A stretch of DNA of 64,000 nt, taken from assembly GCA_016711345.1 (NCBI GenBank), contig JADJTD010000001.1:2604001-2668000 (forward strand). The letters run 5' to 3'. A program made the position numbers and the translations under genes. Source of the DNA: Chloracidobacterium sp. (GTDB lineage: Bacteria > Acidobacteriota > Blastocatellia > Pyrinomonadales > Pyrinomonadaceae). Numbering within the stretch: the stretch's first letter is position 1; every line of letters starts with the position of its first letter. Positions 15,736 through 25,207 of the stretch are shown in pieces. The notes under the pieces are model-generated. The model saw only the letters and a list, made by a program, of their open reading frames with translations, did no database searches and was not told where the DNA came from.

Positions 15736-17511
15736 ATGTCATATAAACTGCTGGCTTTTACACTCTTACTCGTGCTGACAGGATTCGCACCTGCACAAAC
15801 TCCGACACCGACCGATTCCGGAGAAGATGCAGCTAAACTCAAAACTCAAGCCGTCGAATTTCTTCGCGAAACAGCGAATGAGGTCTCACGTCTGCGCTCG
15901 TTGGAAAATCGCATCAGCTTCGATTCTGAACTCGCATCGTTGATGTGGTTTCACGATGAAAAAGAAGCCAAGGCAATGTACGGCGGCGTGGTCAGTGATT
16001 TCAAACAGCTTCTGACCCAGTTTGATTCGGAAATGAACGCCGCCTCGATGCCGTCCGACGATGACGATATGGAAGGCGGGTTTCTCTTTGGCGGACGCGG
16101 ACAGTCGCGAGTGCAGCGGAAATTTCGCATCGCTATGGCGGTAAGGCAGCAGATCGCAATGAGCCTCGCCGAACACGCTCCTGACCTTGCCTACAATTTT
16201 TATGTTGACAGCATCAATTTGATCTCCAATCCCGAACTCAGGAAAGACGCCGATCGTTCCGACCGCTATTTCGAGTCACGCCTGCTGCAGCAGATCGCCG
16301 AAAGCGACGCCGCTAAAGGCCTGGCCTACGGCAAAGACTCGATAAAACGCGGGATTAGCTCGACGCACATCGAGCTTTTGCGAAAGATCTATAAAAAGGA
16401 CGCTGACAAGGGAATTGAATTTGGCCAGTCGCTGCTGAGTGCCGTTAAAAGCGATCCAAAAAAAGTGGATGATCTGGGGTTTTATTCTGCATTGTTAACT
16501 TTTGGCGAAGAGAATGTTACAGGATCGAAAACTGCCGGATCAAAGCCGCCTGTGTATGACCGAAATGACCTTCGCGACGTTGCAGAGATTTTCTACCAGG
16601 CAATAATGGAGACAAAAGACGCCATAGTAAGGTATAACATCGGATCTTTCATTTCAGTTATCGAAAAATACGCTCCTGCACGAGGTGCACAACTACGAGT
16701 GAAATTTAAAACGGTAAAACCCGCTAGCAGTTCTTATGCCTCTGGTAATATGGCGACTAATGTTACGGCGCCGCGAGTCATAGCAGACAACACCAGTTCC
16801 GCCATGAACGAATACGAGCGTGCTCAAAAGCAACGCGAAGATCAAGAAAATGCTTACAAAAAACAGATCGAAGATCTGAAGAAGCTCGGTTCGACAAATT
16901 TACCAAAGGACCAACGAGACGCTGCTATCGCTCAGGCTCGTAAAATCATTACCGATACCAAAGGCAAGGACAAGAAGATCGCCGCGCTCAGCCTGCTTGC
17001 TGCTCAGGTCAAGAAAATGGGCGACAAGGACCTGGCGAACGAGATCATGCTCGACGCGGAACGTCTCGTTAATCCAATGCCAAAAAACTATCAGGATTAT
17101 CTTTTCACATGGATGCTCGCCGGCGGCTATGCCGAGGCCGATCCCGATAAAGCATTTATGCTTCTCGAAAGCACGATACAAAGGGCAAATGATACGATCT
17201 CGGCATTTGTGAAAGTTGCCGAATTTATCGACGTTCAGCAGGAAATGATCGACGATGGCGAAGTGCAGGTCGGCATGTTTGGCGGCGAGATGATCCGCAG
17301 CATGACTAGCGAATTGGGAATGGCGAGTGGTACGATCCGCACTCTGGTAAACGCCGATTTTACAAAAACTCGTGCCCTCACAAACACTTTTGACCGAACC
17401 GAAACGCGTGTTCTCGCAAAGATGATGGTACTGCGCGTCGTCCTTGACAAAAAAACGAAGGCAAAAGATGCCGATGCAGAAAAAATGTTGATGATTGAGG
17501 GTGTCGATTAA
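15736..17511 (+). CDS. secreted hypothetical protein
   Basis: 591 residues with a clear signal peptide (MSYKLLAFTLLLVLTGFAPA, cleavage near AQ) and a TPTPT linker. The rest is mainly helical and charged, with an E/Q/K-rich probable coiled coil at about 355-400 and a repeated pattern of short helices resembling alpha-alpha repeats, one around 410-520 (IAALSLLAAQVKKMGDKDLA, FTWMLAGGYAEADPDKAF). I recognise no catalytic motif. It is likely a periplasmic protein, perhaps a scaffold. It is divergent from trpG and convergent with the SDR gene, overlapping its stop by four bases. Confidence 0.8.
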   Translation: MSYKLLAFTLLLVLTGFAPAQTPTPTDSGEDAAKLKTQAVEFLRETANEVSRLRSLENRISFDSELASLMWFHDEKEAKAMYGGVVSDFKQLLTQFDSEMNAASMPSDDDDMEGGFLFGGRGQSRVQRKFRIAMAVRQQIAMSLAEHAPDLAYNFYVDSINLISNPELRKDADRSDRYFESRLLQQIAESDAAKGLAYGKDSIKRGISSTHIELLRKIYKKDADKGIEFGQSLLSAVKSDPKKVDDLGFYSALLTFGEENVTGSKTAGSKPPVYDRNDLRDVAEIFYQAIMETKDAIVRYNIGSFISVIEKYAPARGAQLRVKFKTVKPASSSYASGNMATNVTAPRVIADNTSSAMNEYERAQKQREDQENAYKKQIEDLKKLGSTNLPKDQRDAAIAQARKIITDTKGKDKKIAALSLLAAQVKKMGDKDLANEIMLDAERLVNPMPKNYQDYLFTWMLAGGYAEADPDKAFMLLESTIQRANDTISAFVKVAEFIDVQQEMIDDGEVQVGMFGGEMIRSMTSELGMASGTIRTLVNADFTKTRALTNTFDRTETRVLAKMMVLRVVLDKKTKAKDADAEKMLMIEGVD

Positions 17512-18290
17512 GCCAGACTAGTACCCAACAGCCAAGAGCCGCCATCAACGACTAACGTGACGCCATTGACATAACTCGCTGCGTCGGATGACAAAAATAA
17601 CGCGGCATTCTCAATGTCTGCGATCCTGCCAAACCGTCCAATAGGTATTTTGCGCATCAACTTGTCTTTTAATTCCGGTATTAGCAAACGTTTCATTCCT
17701 TCGGTGTCCTCGATCGGTCCCGGAGCGATGCCGTTGACACGAATGCCGTAGCGGCCCCATTCGACTGACAGGTTTCTTGTGATCGCATCAACGCCCGCCT
17801 TAGCCGCCGAAACATGTATCTGCATCGGCGTTGCAAGATAATGCAGCGTTGCGGAGATGTTTAATATTTGCCCTTTCGATTTTTTCAGTTCTTCAAACGC
17901 CGCTCGGCAAACATTAAACGTACCTTTTGTATCAATATCGACGACCGTTCCAAAACCATTCGCCGAAAGCTGGTCTGCAGCACAAAGAAAATTGCCCGCT
18001 GCACCGTTTACAACAATGTCGATCTTGCCGAAATGCTCGACCGTTTTTGCAATAGCATTCTCAACCGCTTCGTAATCGCGAACATCAGCCGCCACCGCAA
18101 AACACTCGCCGCCGTTCTCCTCGATGAACTGTTTCATCGCGATCAAGTTCTCTTCGTTGCGGCTTACAATCGCAAGCTTTGCACCGTGCTCGGCAAACGC
18201 TCTCGCCACGCCGCCAGTTATACCCGTACCGCCGCCTGTTACAAATGCAACCCTACCCTGTAAAATGTCCTTGTTGAATACTTGGTTCAT
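17508..18290 (-). CDS. SDR oxidoreductase, 2,4-dienoyl-CoA reductase-like
   Basis: 260 residues from ATG 18290; the longer open frame upstream runs only through repeat DNA. The NAD(P)-binding TGGGTGITGG (about 18-27), NGAAGNF (NAG motif) and AADVRDYE follow the SDR Rossmann pattern. The active-site region reads ISATLHYLATPMQIHVSAAKAG, with Ser/Lys but no YxxxK tyrosine at the usual place. This is the signature of the peroxisomal/bacterial 2,4-dienoyl-CoA reductase branch, which reduces dienoyl-CoA in unsaturated fatty-acid oxidation using NADPH. Cytoplasmic. Confidence 0.88.
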   Translation of the reverse strand: MNQVFNKDILQGRVAFVTGGGTGITGGVARAFAEHGAKLAIVSRNEENLIAMKQFIEENGGECFAVAADVRDYEAVENAIAKTVEHFGKIDIVVNGAAGNFLCAADQLSANGFGTVVDIDTKGTFNVCRAAFEELKKSKGQILNISATLHYLATPMQIHVSAAKAGVDAITRNLSVEWGRYGIRVNGIAPGPIEDTEGMKRLLIPELKDKLMRKIPIGRFGRIADIENAALFLSSDAASYVNGVTLVVDGGSWLLGTSLA

Positions 18291-18317
18291 ATTGAGAAAA
18301 TGGTAGCACAAAAACTT

Positions 18318-18496
18318 CAACGCAAAGACGCCAAGGAGCAAAGGCCGCAAAGGAAAAATTTTACCGCAGATAAACGCAGATCGACGCAAATCTATTTCGG
18401 TCAGAACTTTAGAATATTATCTGCGTTTATCTGCGTCTATCTGCGGTTAATTTTCTTTCCCCGCATCTTTGCTTTGCAATTTTGCGTCTTTGCGTT
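18318..18496. repeat. large composite palindrome between divergent genes
   Basis: Outer arms caacgcaaagacgccaagg... and ...ttttgcgtctttgcgtt pair. Inner arms accgcagataaacgcagat (18363-18381) and atctgcgtttatctgcg...atctgcggt (18419-18447) pair. It is a fuller copy of the element at 1249-1360. Lying between divergent starts, it cannot act as a simple terminator. Confidence 0.88.
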
Positions 18497-20093
18497 AATT
18501 CTCTTATCGCTTTCTTGCTCGACCAAGCCAACGGATATGCGTACGCTTGTTCCGGCTGACTCGCTTGTCTATCTAGAAGCGAACGATCTCGCCCATGCGC
18601 TTCAGCCGATAATCGACAGCAGGCCTTTCAGCGAAGTCGCAAAAAGCAAACCAGATTTCTCAGCATTAAAAGGCGTTCAACTTGCAATCGCCGTCAGCGG
18701 TTTTGAAACTTCCGAAGAGAAAGTCAATGACGAACAATCCATAGGCCGCGTCCAACCGCGTTTTGTCGCCATCGCCGACACGCACGCATTCAATTTTCAA
18801 GCCGTCGGCTTTGCCGAGCAAAAACTCGGATCCTTTGTTGCCAAGCTCTACGACAGCGAACCAGCCCTCGAAAAGTCAGAAAAAAACGGCGGCAAATATT
18901 TCACGTGGACGGCAACTGATAAACGCAAAGCCTATGCACTAGTCATCGACAGCCTAATCTATTTCGGCAACGACAAATCAGCAATCGAAAAATGCCTCGC
19001 CGTAAAACGAGGCGAAACCGACAGCATTATCAAAACAGGCAAGATCAAACCCGCCGATCAACAGACACTCGCTTCCGGCTACGTTTCACCCGACGGCATC
19101 GCACAGATCGCAAATATAATCGGCCTCAAATTCGCCTCTGAGACGAGCGAAGACTCCGAAGTCCAAAGCGCCATCGCCGGAATCCTGCCGAAGCTTTTGC
19201 GAAACTCGATCACTGAAATTAGTTGGACAGCGACAAAGCAAGAACAGGGAATTGGAGTTGTAGACAGATACATTGTTTCGATGCCGCCAGATATTGCGGG
19301 TTTACTCAATGAGACAATAGCCAGCAAAAGTACAGTAGATATCTTTAATTCGGGCCTGATATTTGTTCCAGATGTAGCGGAAAGCGTAACTATTTACAAT
19401 TTGGAAAATGCGAGAGTTGCATGGCGAAGCCTCCTACTTACCGCTCAAAAACAGGTTGATCCGATTGGTCAAAAGATAATCTCTGAGTTTTCAGGCGTTT
19501 TTTTGGAGCCATACGGCATAAAAGACCCAGAGGGTTTTCTGGATTCAATAACAGGAACCGTCACGTCAGTGAGGTTTCGCGGTGCTGACGAAAATCGGGT
19601 ACTTATAGCCGCAGTAAATCCGTTTCAAGACCATCTGCTATCAACGATTCAAGACCATTTACTATCAACGATAAATCCAAACCAAAAAACAACCGATCCA
19701 AGCGGTACGGATATATTCTTGTCTGCCGACGATAATCTGGCAGCCGTATTTCTCGATAATAAAATTATGATTGGCGACCACGAAAGCGTATTCACATGTT
19801 TAGCGGAGAAAAAGAATCCGTCGCCTAAGACATTATTTAGTGTTGTCTTCCCAAATCATTTTACGATGAGTGCAGCGACTGCGACCACCGTTGGGAAGGA
19901 CAATGATTCGGCTAGCGAGATTGCGGCCGTGTTATCGACAGCTCAGAGTGTTGAAGCAAATCAGAACATCGAAGCAAAAGGCCTTACAATCTATACAACC
20001 GAGACTCGTTTCACAAAAACCGGCATTGAACGAAAAACTGTCTCTGCCTTTGGCTTGATCGGCTCGATCATTGCTCAGCTAGCTCAAGATTGA
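18474..20093 (+). CDS. secreted lipoprotein, start unclear
   Basis: Mature sequence begins CSTKPTDMRTLVPADSLVYLEAND and runs about 525 residues. The upstream frame is open to 18282 but passes through the palindromic repeat. The minimal start giving a lipobox (LSLSC) is TTG 18474; CTG 18441 would give a longer signal; ATG 18537 would give no signal. The hydrophobic leader FCVFALILLSLSC is encoded partly by the repeat's right outer arm. The body resembles DUF3352-like surface lipoproteins in its opening 'PADSLVYLEAND' region, with repeated beta strands and a hydrophobic C-terminus (FGLIGSIIAQLAQD). Function unknown. Confidence 0.72.
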   Translation: MQFCVFALILLSLSCSTKPTDMRTLVPADSLVYLEANDLAHALQPIIDSRPFSEVAKSKPDFSALKGVQLAIAVSGFETSEEKVNDEQSIGRVQPRFVAIADTHAFNFQAVGFAEQKLGSFVAKLYDSEPALEKSEKNGGKYFTWTATDKRKAYALVIDSLIYFGNDKSAIEKCLAVKRGETDSIIKTGKIKPADQQTLASGYVSPDGIAQIANIIGLKFASETSEDSEVQSAIAGILPKLLRNSITEISWTATKQEQGIGVVDRYIVSMPPDIAGLLNETIASKSTVDIFNSGLIFVPDVAESVTIYNLENARVAWRSLLLTAQKQVDPIGQKIISEFSGVFLEPYGIKDPEGFLDSITGTVTSVRFRGADENRVLIAAVNPFQDHLLSTIQDHLLSTINPNQKTTDPSGTDIFLSADDNLAAVFLDNKIMIGDHESVFTCLAEKKNPSPKTLFSVVFPNHFTMSAATATTVGKDNDSASEIAAVLSTAQSVEANQNIEAKGLTIYTTETRFTKTGIERKTVSAFGLIGSIIAQLAQD

Positions 20094-20114
20094 TTTATCG
20101 ACGTTGGCAATAGG

Positions 20115-20852
20115 TCATCTCTTTTTGGCATTCCGCTTTAGTCGGCGCACATTTCCTTCGATCCAGCGTTCGGCTTTTTCGTAGTGGGCAAATTTTTGTT
20201 CGTCGCGGCGGAATTCGGGCGTGTGGTGATATCGGCGGCCGTTTATGTGTTTTGTCGGATGTGCCATGTGGAGCATTTCGTGAAAGACGACGTATTCGAC
20301 CACGAATTGTGGCGTTTCACGCGAATCGAGCGACGCGCTGATCGTTATGTGATTGTGTGTAGCGTCATGATGACCCAGGATGCGGTATGTCTTCTTGGCT
20401 GACCAGGTTAGCATCGGTTTGGGAAGTGCATTGCCGAAATAGCGTGCATTCACCGCTGCAAATATTTCCTCGAGATCATAGACGGAGCCTTTCGACGTCG
20501 TGACGACCTTTCGGCCATGTTCCTTTTTGTTTTCGGAGGCCTTGTTGCTGATGAAGTCCGATTTGACGTACGCATTATAGACCTCGTTTGCACCGTCCGG
20601 TATCTTTCTTCGCAAAAGCTTGCCGACCAAAATATATGCTAGGCCTTTTTGGCAGGGAAGAGGCATTTCACGGCATATCTCACAAATGCGGACAAAAATT
20701 TCGCCGTTCCGCAAGCGAATTGTATGATTTATGCCGATATACGGGTAAAATGTAACATGGACCGGCGCGGGTTTGGTTCTTGGTTGATACCACCGAAAGG
20801 CCTCGATATAAAGTTCGGCGATCTGATCGGTCAGTTTTTCGGATTGGGCCAT
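20115..20852 (-). CDS. SprT-like zinc metalloprotease
   Basis: 245 residues. The zinc motif FHEMLHMAHPT (HExxH, about 190-200) followed by HHTPEFRRDEQKF (third His ligand) is the SprT/WLM-type gluzincin arrangement. The front half holds LEEIFAAVNARYFGNALPKP, the conserved helix at the start of SprT domains, and WSAKKTYRILGHHD. The basic C-terminus (NVRRLKRNAKKR) could bind DNA, as in Spartan proteases that cut DNA-protein crosslinks. This role is an inference. It is divergent from hrcA. Confidence 0.85.
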   Translation of the reverse strand: MAQSEKLTDQIAELYIEAFRWYQPRTKPAPVHVTFYPYIGINHTIRLRNGEIFVRICEICREMPLPCQKGLAYILVGKLLRRKIPDGANEVYNAYVKSDFISNKASENKKEHGRKVVTTSKGSVYDLEEIFAAVNARYFGNALPKPMLTWSAKKTYRILGHHDATHNHITISASLDSRETPQFVVEYVVFHEMLHMAHPTKHINGRRYHHTPEFRRDEQKFAHYEKAERWIEGNVRRLKRNAKKR

Positions 20853-20928
20853 ATAGGACTTTTAGGTCTCAGATGACCCACAAATAATAGTAACTAAATG
20901 TTTTTACAACAAGTTTAAACGATTTTTA

Positions 20929-20957
20929 TTGACACCACATCGGTCAAAATGCTATCT
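20929..20957 (+). promoter_or_regulatory. candidate promoter of hrcA-grpE-dnaK
   Basis: TTGACA at 20929-20934 is followed 17 bases later by CTATCT (or TGCTAT with 15-base spacing), about 35 bases before the hrcA start. No CIRCE inverted repeat (TTAGCACTC-N9-GAGTGCTAA) is visible upstream of hrcA, grpE, dnaK or dnaJ. Confidence 0.45.
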
Positions 20958-20991
20958 CTTTATATGGGAAAGCATACGCCGAGAGGCCTGT

Positions 20992-22113
20992 ATGCATCAA
21001 ATCACCCCAACATCTGTCCGCGACGGCGAGAAGAAAACCGGCTTTCCCGATTCTCGCGGCCAGATAATCCTAACGGCCATTATCAACGAACACTTTGTCA
21101 CGGGCGAGCCTGTAGGTTCGAAAGTGCTTGCAGACAAGTTTGCCAACGCTTCCGGTTTGAGCTCGGCGACGATCCGCAACGTGATGGGTGAACTGGAAGA
21201 ACTGGGGATGCTCGAGCAGCCTCACACTTCCGCCGGACGAGTTCCCACTGATAAAGGCTATAGGTTTTACGTTGACAATCTGCTTGGTGTTTTGAGTATC
21301 TCGAACGACGATCTTTTCCGCATCGGCGAAGAATACGGTTTGAATTCTCAGGAAACACCCGACCGGTTAATGGAACGTACCTCTCACTTGTTATCAGCTC
21401 TTTCTAATAATGTAGGCATCGTGGTATCGCCATCACTAGCGAGTGATCGCCTGCAGCATATCGAGTTTGTCAGCTTGAGTGACAATCGAATCCTCGTCGT
21501 TCTGGTCTCGGCGCCGAATATTGTTCACAACAAGATAATTCGGACAAGCGTGACCTTTGCGAAGGAGGAACTCGAACGAACAGCAAATTACCTGAACACG
21601 GAATTTGCCGGAAAGAGTTTGGCCGAGATACGTGCGGAAATCATGGGATTGATGCACGAGGAAAAGGCCTTATTTGACAAATTGCTTCAAACGGCCGTAA
21701 TTCTTTGCTCTCAGAGTATCGAGGACGAAGATGACCGGCACGGCGAAGTCTTCGTGGACGGCACGGCGAACATTCTCACCAAGAGAGACTTTGCCGACCT
21801 CGAACGCCTCCGTGAACTCCTGCACACGATAGGCGAAAAGTCACGGTTGATGCAGATCCTCACCGAATGCATTGAACGCGATGTGGCTGCCAAAGGCGAC
21901 GTCCAGGTCGTCATCGGCACCGAAAACCGCACGCCGTCATTTCAAAACTGCACGCTGATCTCAGCTCCATACAGGATCGGCAACAGCACGGCGGTCGGCA
22001 CTTTAAGCGTTCTCGGCCCGACACGGATCGAATACGCAAGGATGATCTCGATAGTCAGCTATGTCGCCCGCACGCTTGAAAAAATGATGTCGAAAGACAT
22101 CTCGCCAAATTAA
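20992..22113 (+). CDS. hrcA: heat-inducible transcription repressor HrcA
   Basis: 373 residues from ATG 20992 (GAGAGG upstream); an earlier ATG at 20929 overlaps the promoter. The N-terminal winged helix is clear: ILTAIINEHFVTGEPVGSK (about 26-44), LSSATIRNVMGELEELGML and TSAGRVPTDKGYRFYVD. The GAF-like central domain and C-terminal IGTEN...IGNSTAVGTLSVLGPTRIEY follow. HrcA represses class I heat-shock genes by binding CIRCE and needs GroEL for folding. It heads an operon with grpE and dnaK. Because no CIRCE is visible nearby, it may regulate groE elsewhere. Confidence 0.95.
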   Translation: MHQITPTSVRDGEKKTGFPDSRGQIILTAIINEHFVTGEPVGSKVLADKFANASGLSSATIRNVMGELEELGMLEQPHTSAGRVPTDKGYRFYVDNLLGVLSISNDDLFRIGEEYGLNSQETPDRLMERTSHLLSALSNNVGIVVSPSLASDRLQHIEFVSLSDNRILVVLVSAPNIVHNKIIRTSVTFAKEELERTANYLNTEFAGKSLAEIRAEIMGLMHEEKALFDKLLQTAVILCSQSIEDEDDRHGEVFVDGTANILTKRDFADLERLRELLHTIGEKSRLMQILTECIERDVAAKGDVQVVIGTENRTPSFQNCTLISAPYRIGNSTAVGTLSVLGPTRIEYARMISIVSYVARTLEKMMSKDISPN

Positions 22114-22138
22114 AAATGCCCCATTCTCCCCATACCCA

Positions 22139-23047
22139 ATGAATCCTGAAAGCGAAATACAAGACCCGGAAATAATGGAACCGGAAGATGGAATCGAAGA
22201 GATCGATGGAGATTCTTCGCCTTCGGTTGATGAGTTTCTAATGGAACTCGAAGCCAAGGAAAAGGATCTGCATATCACGGCCGATTACCAGATCGAGATC
22301 GCCGACTCTGATTTTGACGAGGCGAGCGTTCCTGAATTTGTGCAGCAGGAACTGACGGTGACGGGAAATTCGGGCGAGCCTATTGCCAGCGCTCAATCAG
22401 CGGGCATGAAAACCCGCGTCTTCGAACTTGAAAAAGAGATCGCATCTTTAAATAACAAGCTTACTGCTCTTCGCATGGAGCGTAACGACGTCCAGGAAAA
22501 GAGCGACCGCCGACTGAAGGATTTTGAAAGCTATAAATACCGTATGGACCGCGAACGGCGCGGATCCGTTATAAATCAGATCGGCAACCTTGCTACTCAA
22601 TTACTTCCCGTTTTGGATAATCTCGATCGAGCGCTCGATTCGATCAAGGACGTGCCAGACGAGAAACGAGGCGATTTCAACCAGTTTTTTGATGGAATAG
22701 CATTAGTCAATCAGCAGATAAATGATGTCCTTTCGGGAATGGGCGTGCAGCCGATCACAACCGTTGGAGAAACTTTCGATCCGAATTTTCACGAAGCTGT
22801 AGCAACCGATAACGACAGCGACCTGCCGCCGAACACCATCTCTGCCGAGATGCTGCGCGGTTACCGCATCGGAAATCTGGTTATCCGCCATTCGATGGTT
22901 AGAGTAACTGCCACACCGATGCCCGTCACAAGCAAAAGCAAAGCCACAGAAGAAGTGCAGGAAAGTACCGTTGCCGACCCCGAACCCAAACAGTTCGACA
23001 TCCTTCCCGCAGAATCACCCGCCGATGCCGAAGATGCATCATCTTAG
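22139..23047 (+). CDS. grpE: nucleotide exchange factor GrpE
   Basis: 302 residues, longer than the usual 180-200 because of an acidic disordered N-terminus (about 1-90) and an acidic tail. The long dimerising coiled coil is at about 95-145 (ELEKEIASLNNKLTALRMER, then RLKDFESYKYRMDRER). The four-helix part and beta wing with TVGETFDPNFHEAV and RGYRIGNLVIRHSMVRV follow. It releases ADP from DnaK and acts as a thermosensor. It starts 25 bases after hrcA and 35 bases before dnaK. Confidence 0.96.
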   Translation: MNPESEIQDPEIMEPEDGIEEIDGDSSPSVDEFLMELEAKEKDLHITADYQIEIADSDFDEASVPEFVQQELTVTGNSGEPIASAQSAGMKTRVFELEKEIASLNNKLTALRMERNDVQEKSDRRLKDFESYKYRMDRERRGSVINQIGNLATQLLPVLDNLDRALDSIKDVPDEKRGDFNQFFDGIALVNQQINDVLSGMGVQPITTVGETFDPNFHEAVATDNDSDLPPNTISAEMLRGYRIGNLVIRHSMVRVTATPMPVTSKSKATEEVQESTVADPEPKQFDILPAESPADAEDASS

Positions 23048-23082
23048 ACCCCTCCGCTAGTACTTAAAAGGAACTCAACAAT

Positions 23083-24888
23083 ATGAGCAAAGTAATTGGA
23101 ATCGACTTAGGCACTACAAACTGCTGCGTCTCCGTTTTGGAAGGCGGAACCGTGCAGATCATCTCAAACAAAGAAGGCGGCCGGACGACGCCGTCCGTTG
23201 TCGGTTTTACTGATAAGGATGAGCGGCTCGTCGGCCAGATCGCAAAGCGTCAAGCCGTCACGAATGCTGCGAATACGCTCTATGCCGTAAAGCGTCTGAT
23301 CGGTCGTAAATTCGATTCGCCTGAGGTCGAAAAGATGCGCGAGACTGTGCCGTTCGACATCGTCAAGGCTCCAAACGGCGACGCTCATATCCGCGTGCTG
23401 GACCGCATTTACAGTCCGCCTGAAATTTCCGCGATCGTGCTCCAACGCCTGAAACTCGCCGCCGAAGAATTTCTCGGTGACAAAATTTCTGAAGCCATTA
23501 TCACTGTTCCGGCATACTTTGATGATATGCAGCGTCAGGCTACCCGTGACGCGGGCAAGATCGCCGGCCTCGAGGTCGAACGCATCATCAACGAGCCTAC
23601 AGCAGCGGCTCTCGCGTATGGCTTTGGTAAAAGCAAGACCGAAAAAGTTGCGGTTTACGATCTTGGCGGTGGTACGTTCGATATCTCGATACTTGAGATA
23701 AACGACGGCGTTTTTGAAGTGCTGTCGACGTCGGGTAACACGTTTCTTGGCGGAGAAGATTTTGACCACCGAATCATCGATTGGCTGGTTGAGACTTTCA
23801 AAGCTGAAAATAACATCGACCTTCGCGGAGACCGCCTCGCGCTGCAGCGCCTTAAAGAAGCTGCCGAGCGTGCAAAGTGCGAACTTTCGAGCGTTCCCGA
23901 GACCAATATTAGCCTACCGTTCATCGCGGCTGATGCGTCCGGTCCAAAGCACATTAATTCGACATTAAGCCGTGAGAAATTCGAACAGTTGGTACAAGAC
24001 CTTGTCGAATCATCGGTCGAGCCGTGTCAAAAGGCGCTTTGGGATGCCAAGCTACAGCCGTCGGATGTTGATAAGGTCATCCTCGTCGGCGGGCAGACTC
24101 GTTCGCCGATCATTGCACGTACCGTTACCGAAGTCTTTGGCAAAGAACCGTCTGCTGAGATCAATCCTGATGAAGTTGTGGCGATGGGTGCTGCGATCCA
24201 GGGCGGTGTGTTAACCGGCGATGTTAAGGACATCGTACTTCTCGACGTGCTGCCGCTCAGCCTTGGTCTGGAAACTCGCGGCGGACTTTTCGTTAAATTG
24301 ATTTCACGTAACTCAACGATCCCGCTGAAAAATACGATGACATTTACGACGGTTGTCGATAATCAGCAGTCGGTTGAGATCCACATTCTCCAGGGCGAAC
24401 GCGAGATAGCTTCCGCCAATCGCTCGCTTGCAAAATTTGAGCTCGTTGGTATTCCGCCGGCACCGCGAGGCGTACCGCAGGTCGATGTTTCGTTCGAGAT
24501 CGATGCTAACGGCATCGTCAGCGTTTCCGCCAAGGACAAGATGACCGGCCTCGAACAGGCGCTGCAAATTACGCCTTCGTCGGGACTTGCCCCGGACGAG
24601 ATCGAACGTCTCATTATCGACGCCGAAACCTCGATCGAAAAAGACAGAGGCGTTAAGGAGTTGATCGTGGAACGCAACCGCCTCGACACGCTCATAAGAA
24701 ATGCCCGACGCGCAATGGTCGAAGTCGGTAAATCTTTCGACCTCGAAGAACAGCAAGCGATCAACGGCATTCTAAACGACGCTGAAGAAAAGCTATCATC
24801 CGAGAGCGTCGACGAGATCAAGATCCAACTAAGCCAAGTCGAAAGCGCTGCCAACCGCATCACGGCAGCGATGCTCGCGATGGCATAG
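23083..24888 (+). CDS. dnaK: molecular chaperone DnaK (Hsp70)
   Basis: Phosphate-1 loop IGIDLGTTNCCV at the N-terminus, PAYFDDMQRQATRDAGKIAGL, INEPTAAALAYG, VYDLGGGTFDIS and VGGQTRSP are the ATPase-domain signatures. DVLPLSLGLETRGG starts the substrate-binding domain. 601 residues, shorter than E. coli DnaK (638): the lid is present but the disordered tail and EEVD-like end are missing (it ends AAMLAMA). This suggests a shortened or specialised paralogue, though its operon with grpE and hrcA argues for the main chaperone. Confidence 0.97.
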   Translation: MSKVIGIDLGTTNCCVSVLEGGTVQIISNKEGGRTTPSVVGFTDKDERLVGQIAKRQAVTNAANTLYAVKRLIGRKFDSPEVEKMRETVPFDIVKAPNGDAHIRVLDRIYSPPEISAIVLQRLKLAAEEFLGDKISEAIITVPAYFDDMQRQATRDAGKIAGLEVERIINEPTAAALAYGFGKSKTEKVAVYDLGGGTFDISILEINDGVFEVLSTSGNTFLGGEDFDHRIIDWLVETFKAENNIDLRGDRLALQRLKEAAERAKCELSSVPETNISLPFIAADASGPKHINSTLSREKFEQLVQDLVESSVEPCQKALWDAKLQPSDVDKVILVGGQTRSPIIARTVTEVFGKEPSAEINPDEVVAMGAAIQGGVLTGDVKDIVLLDVLPLSLGLETRGGLFVKLISRNSTIPLKNTMTFTTVVDNQQSVEIHILQGEREIASANRSLAKFELVGIPPAPRGVPQVDVSFEIDANGIVSVSAKDKMTGLEQALQITPSSGLAPDEIERLIIDAETSIEKDRGVKELIVERNRLDTLIRNARRAMVEVGKSFDLEEQQAINGILNDAEEKLSSESVDEIKIQLSQVESAANRITAAMLAMA

Positions 24889-24927
24889 TTTAGAGTTCCG
24901 CCTTCTAGGCGGCCTTTAGCAAAGTCC

Positions 24928-24972
24928 TACCCGGTCAGTTCCATTTACGGTTCTGGCCGGGTTTGCTTTTTC
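24928..24972 (+). terminator. intrinsic terminator after dnaK
   Basis: acccggtcag / ctggccgggtt stem with GCTTTTT following. A smaller stem ccgccttctaggcgg lies just before. The rest of the 320-base gap to 25207 shows no gene; a ribosome site AAGGGAG precedes the next ATG. Confidence 0.8.
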
Positions 24973-25207
24973 TGTCCTCAATTCTCATCAACGCAGCTCT
25001 AAATTCGTCCGAAAAGTCTACCAAACAAGGCGACAAAAGTGTTGCTGTGCTTGCGAGGGAACCTTGAAGTTCTTGCTACAAACAGCAAAGAATGATATAT
25101 TCCGCAAGATTTAACTTTTTCACCAATTGTTCCGCTTCGTGCAGGTAAAATTCCAGCGCAGGTAAGAAATAGAGGGATACCTACAAACCAAGGGAGACGT
25201 CTTCATC

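Noticed and set aside
18282..18473. Long N-terminal extension of the lipoprotein and of the SDR enzyme
   Set aside because: Both extensions translate the palindromic repeat (e.g. LQRKDAKEQR) rather than conserved protein sequence.
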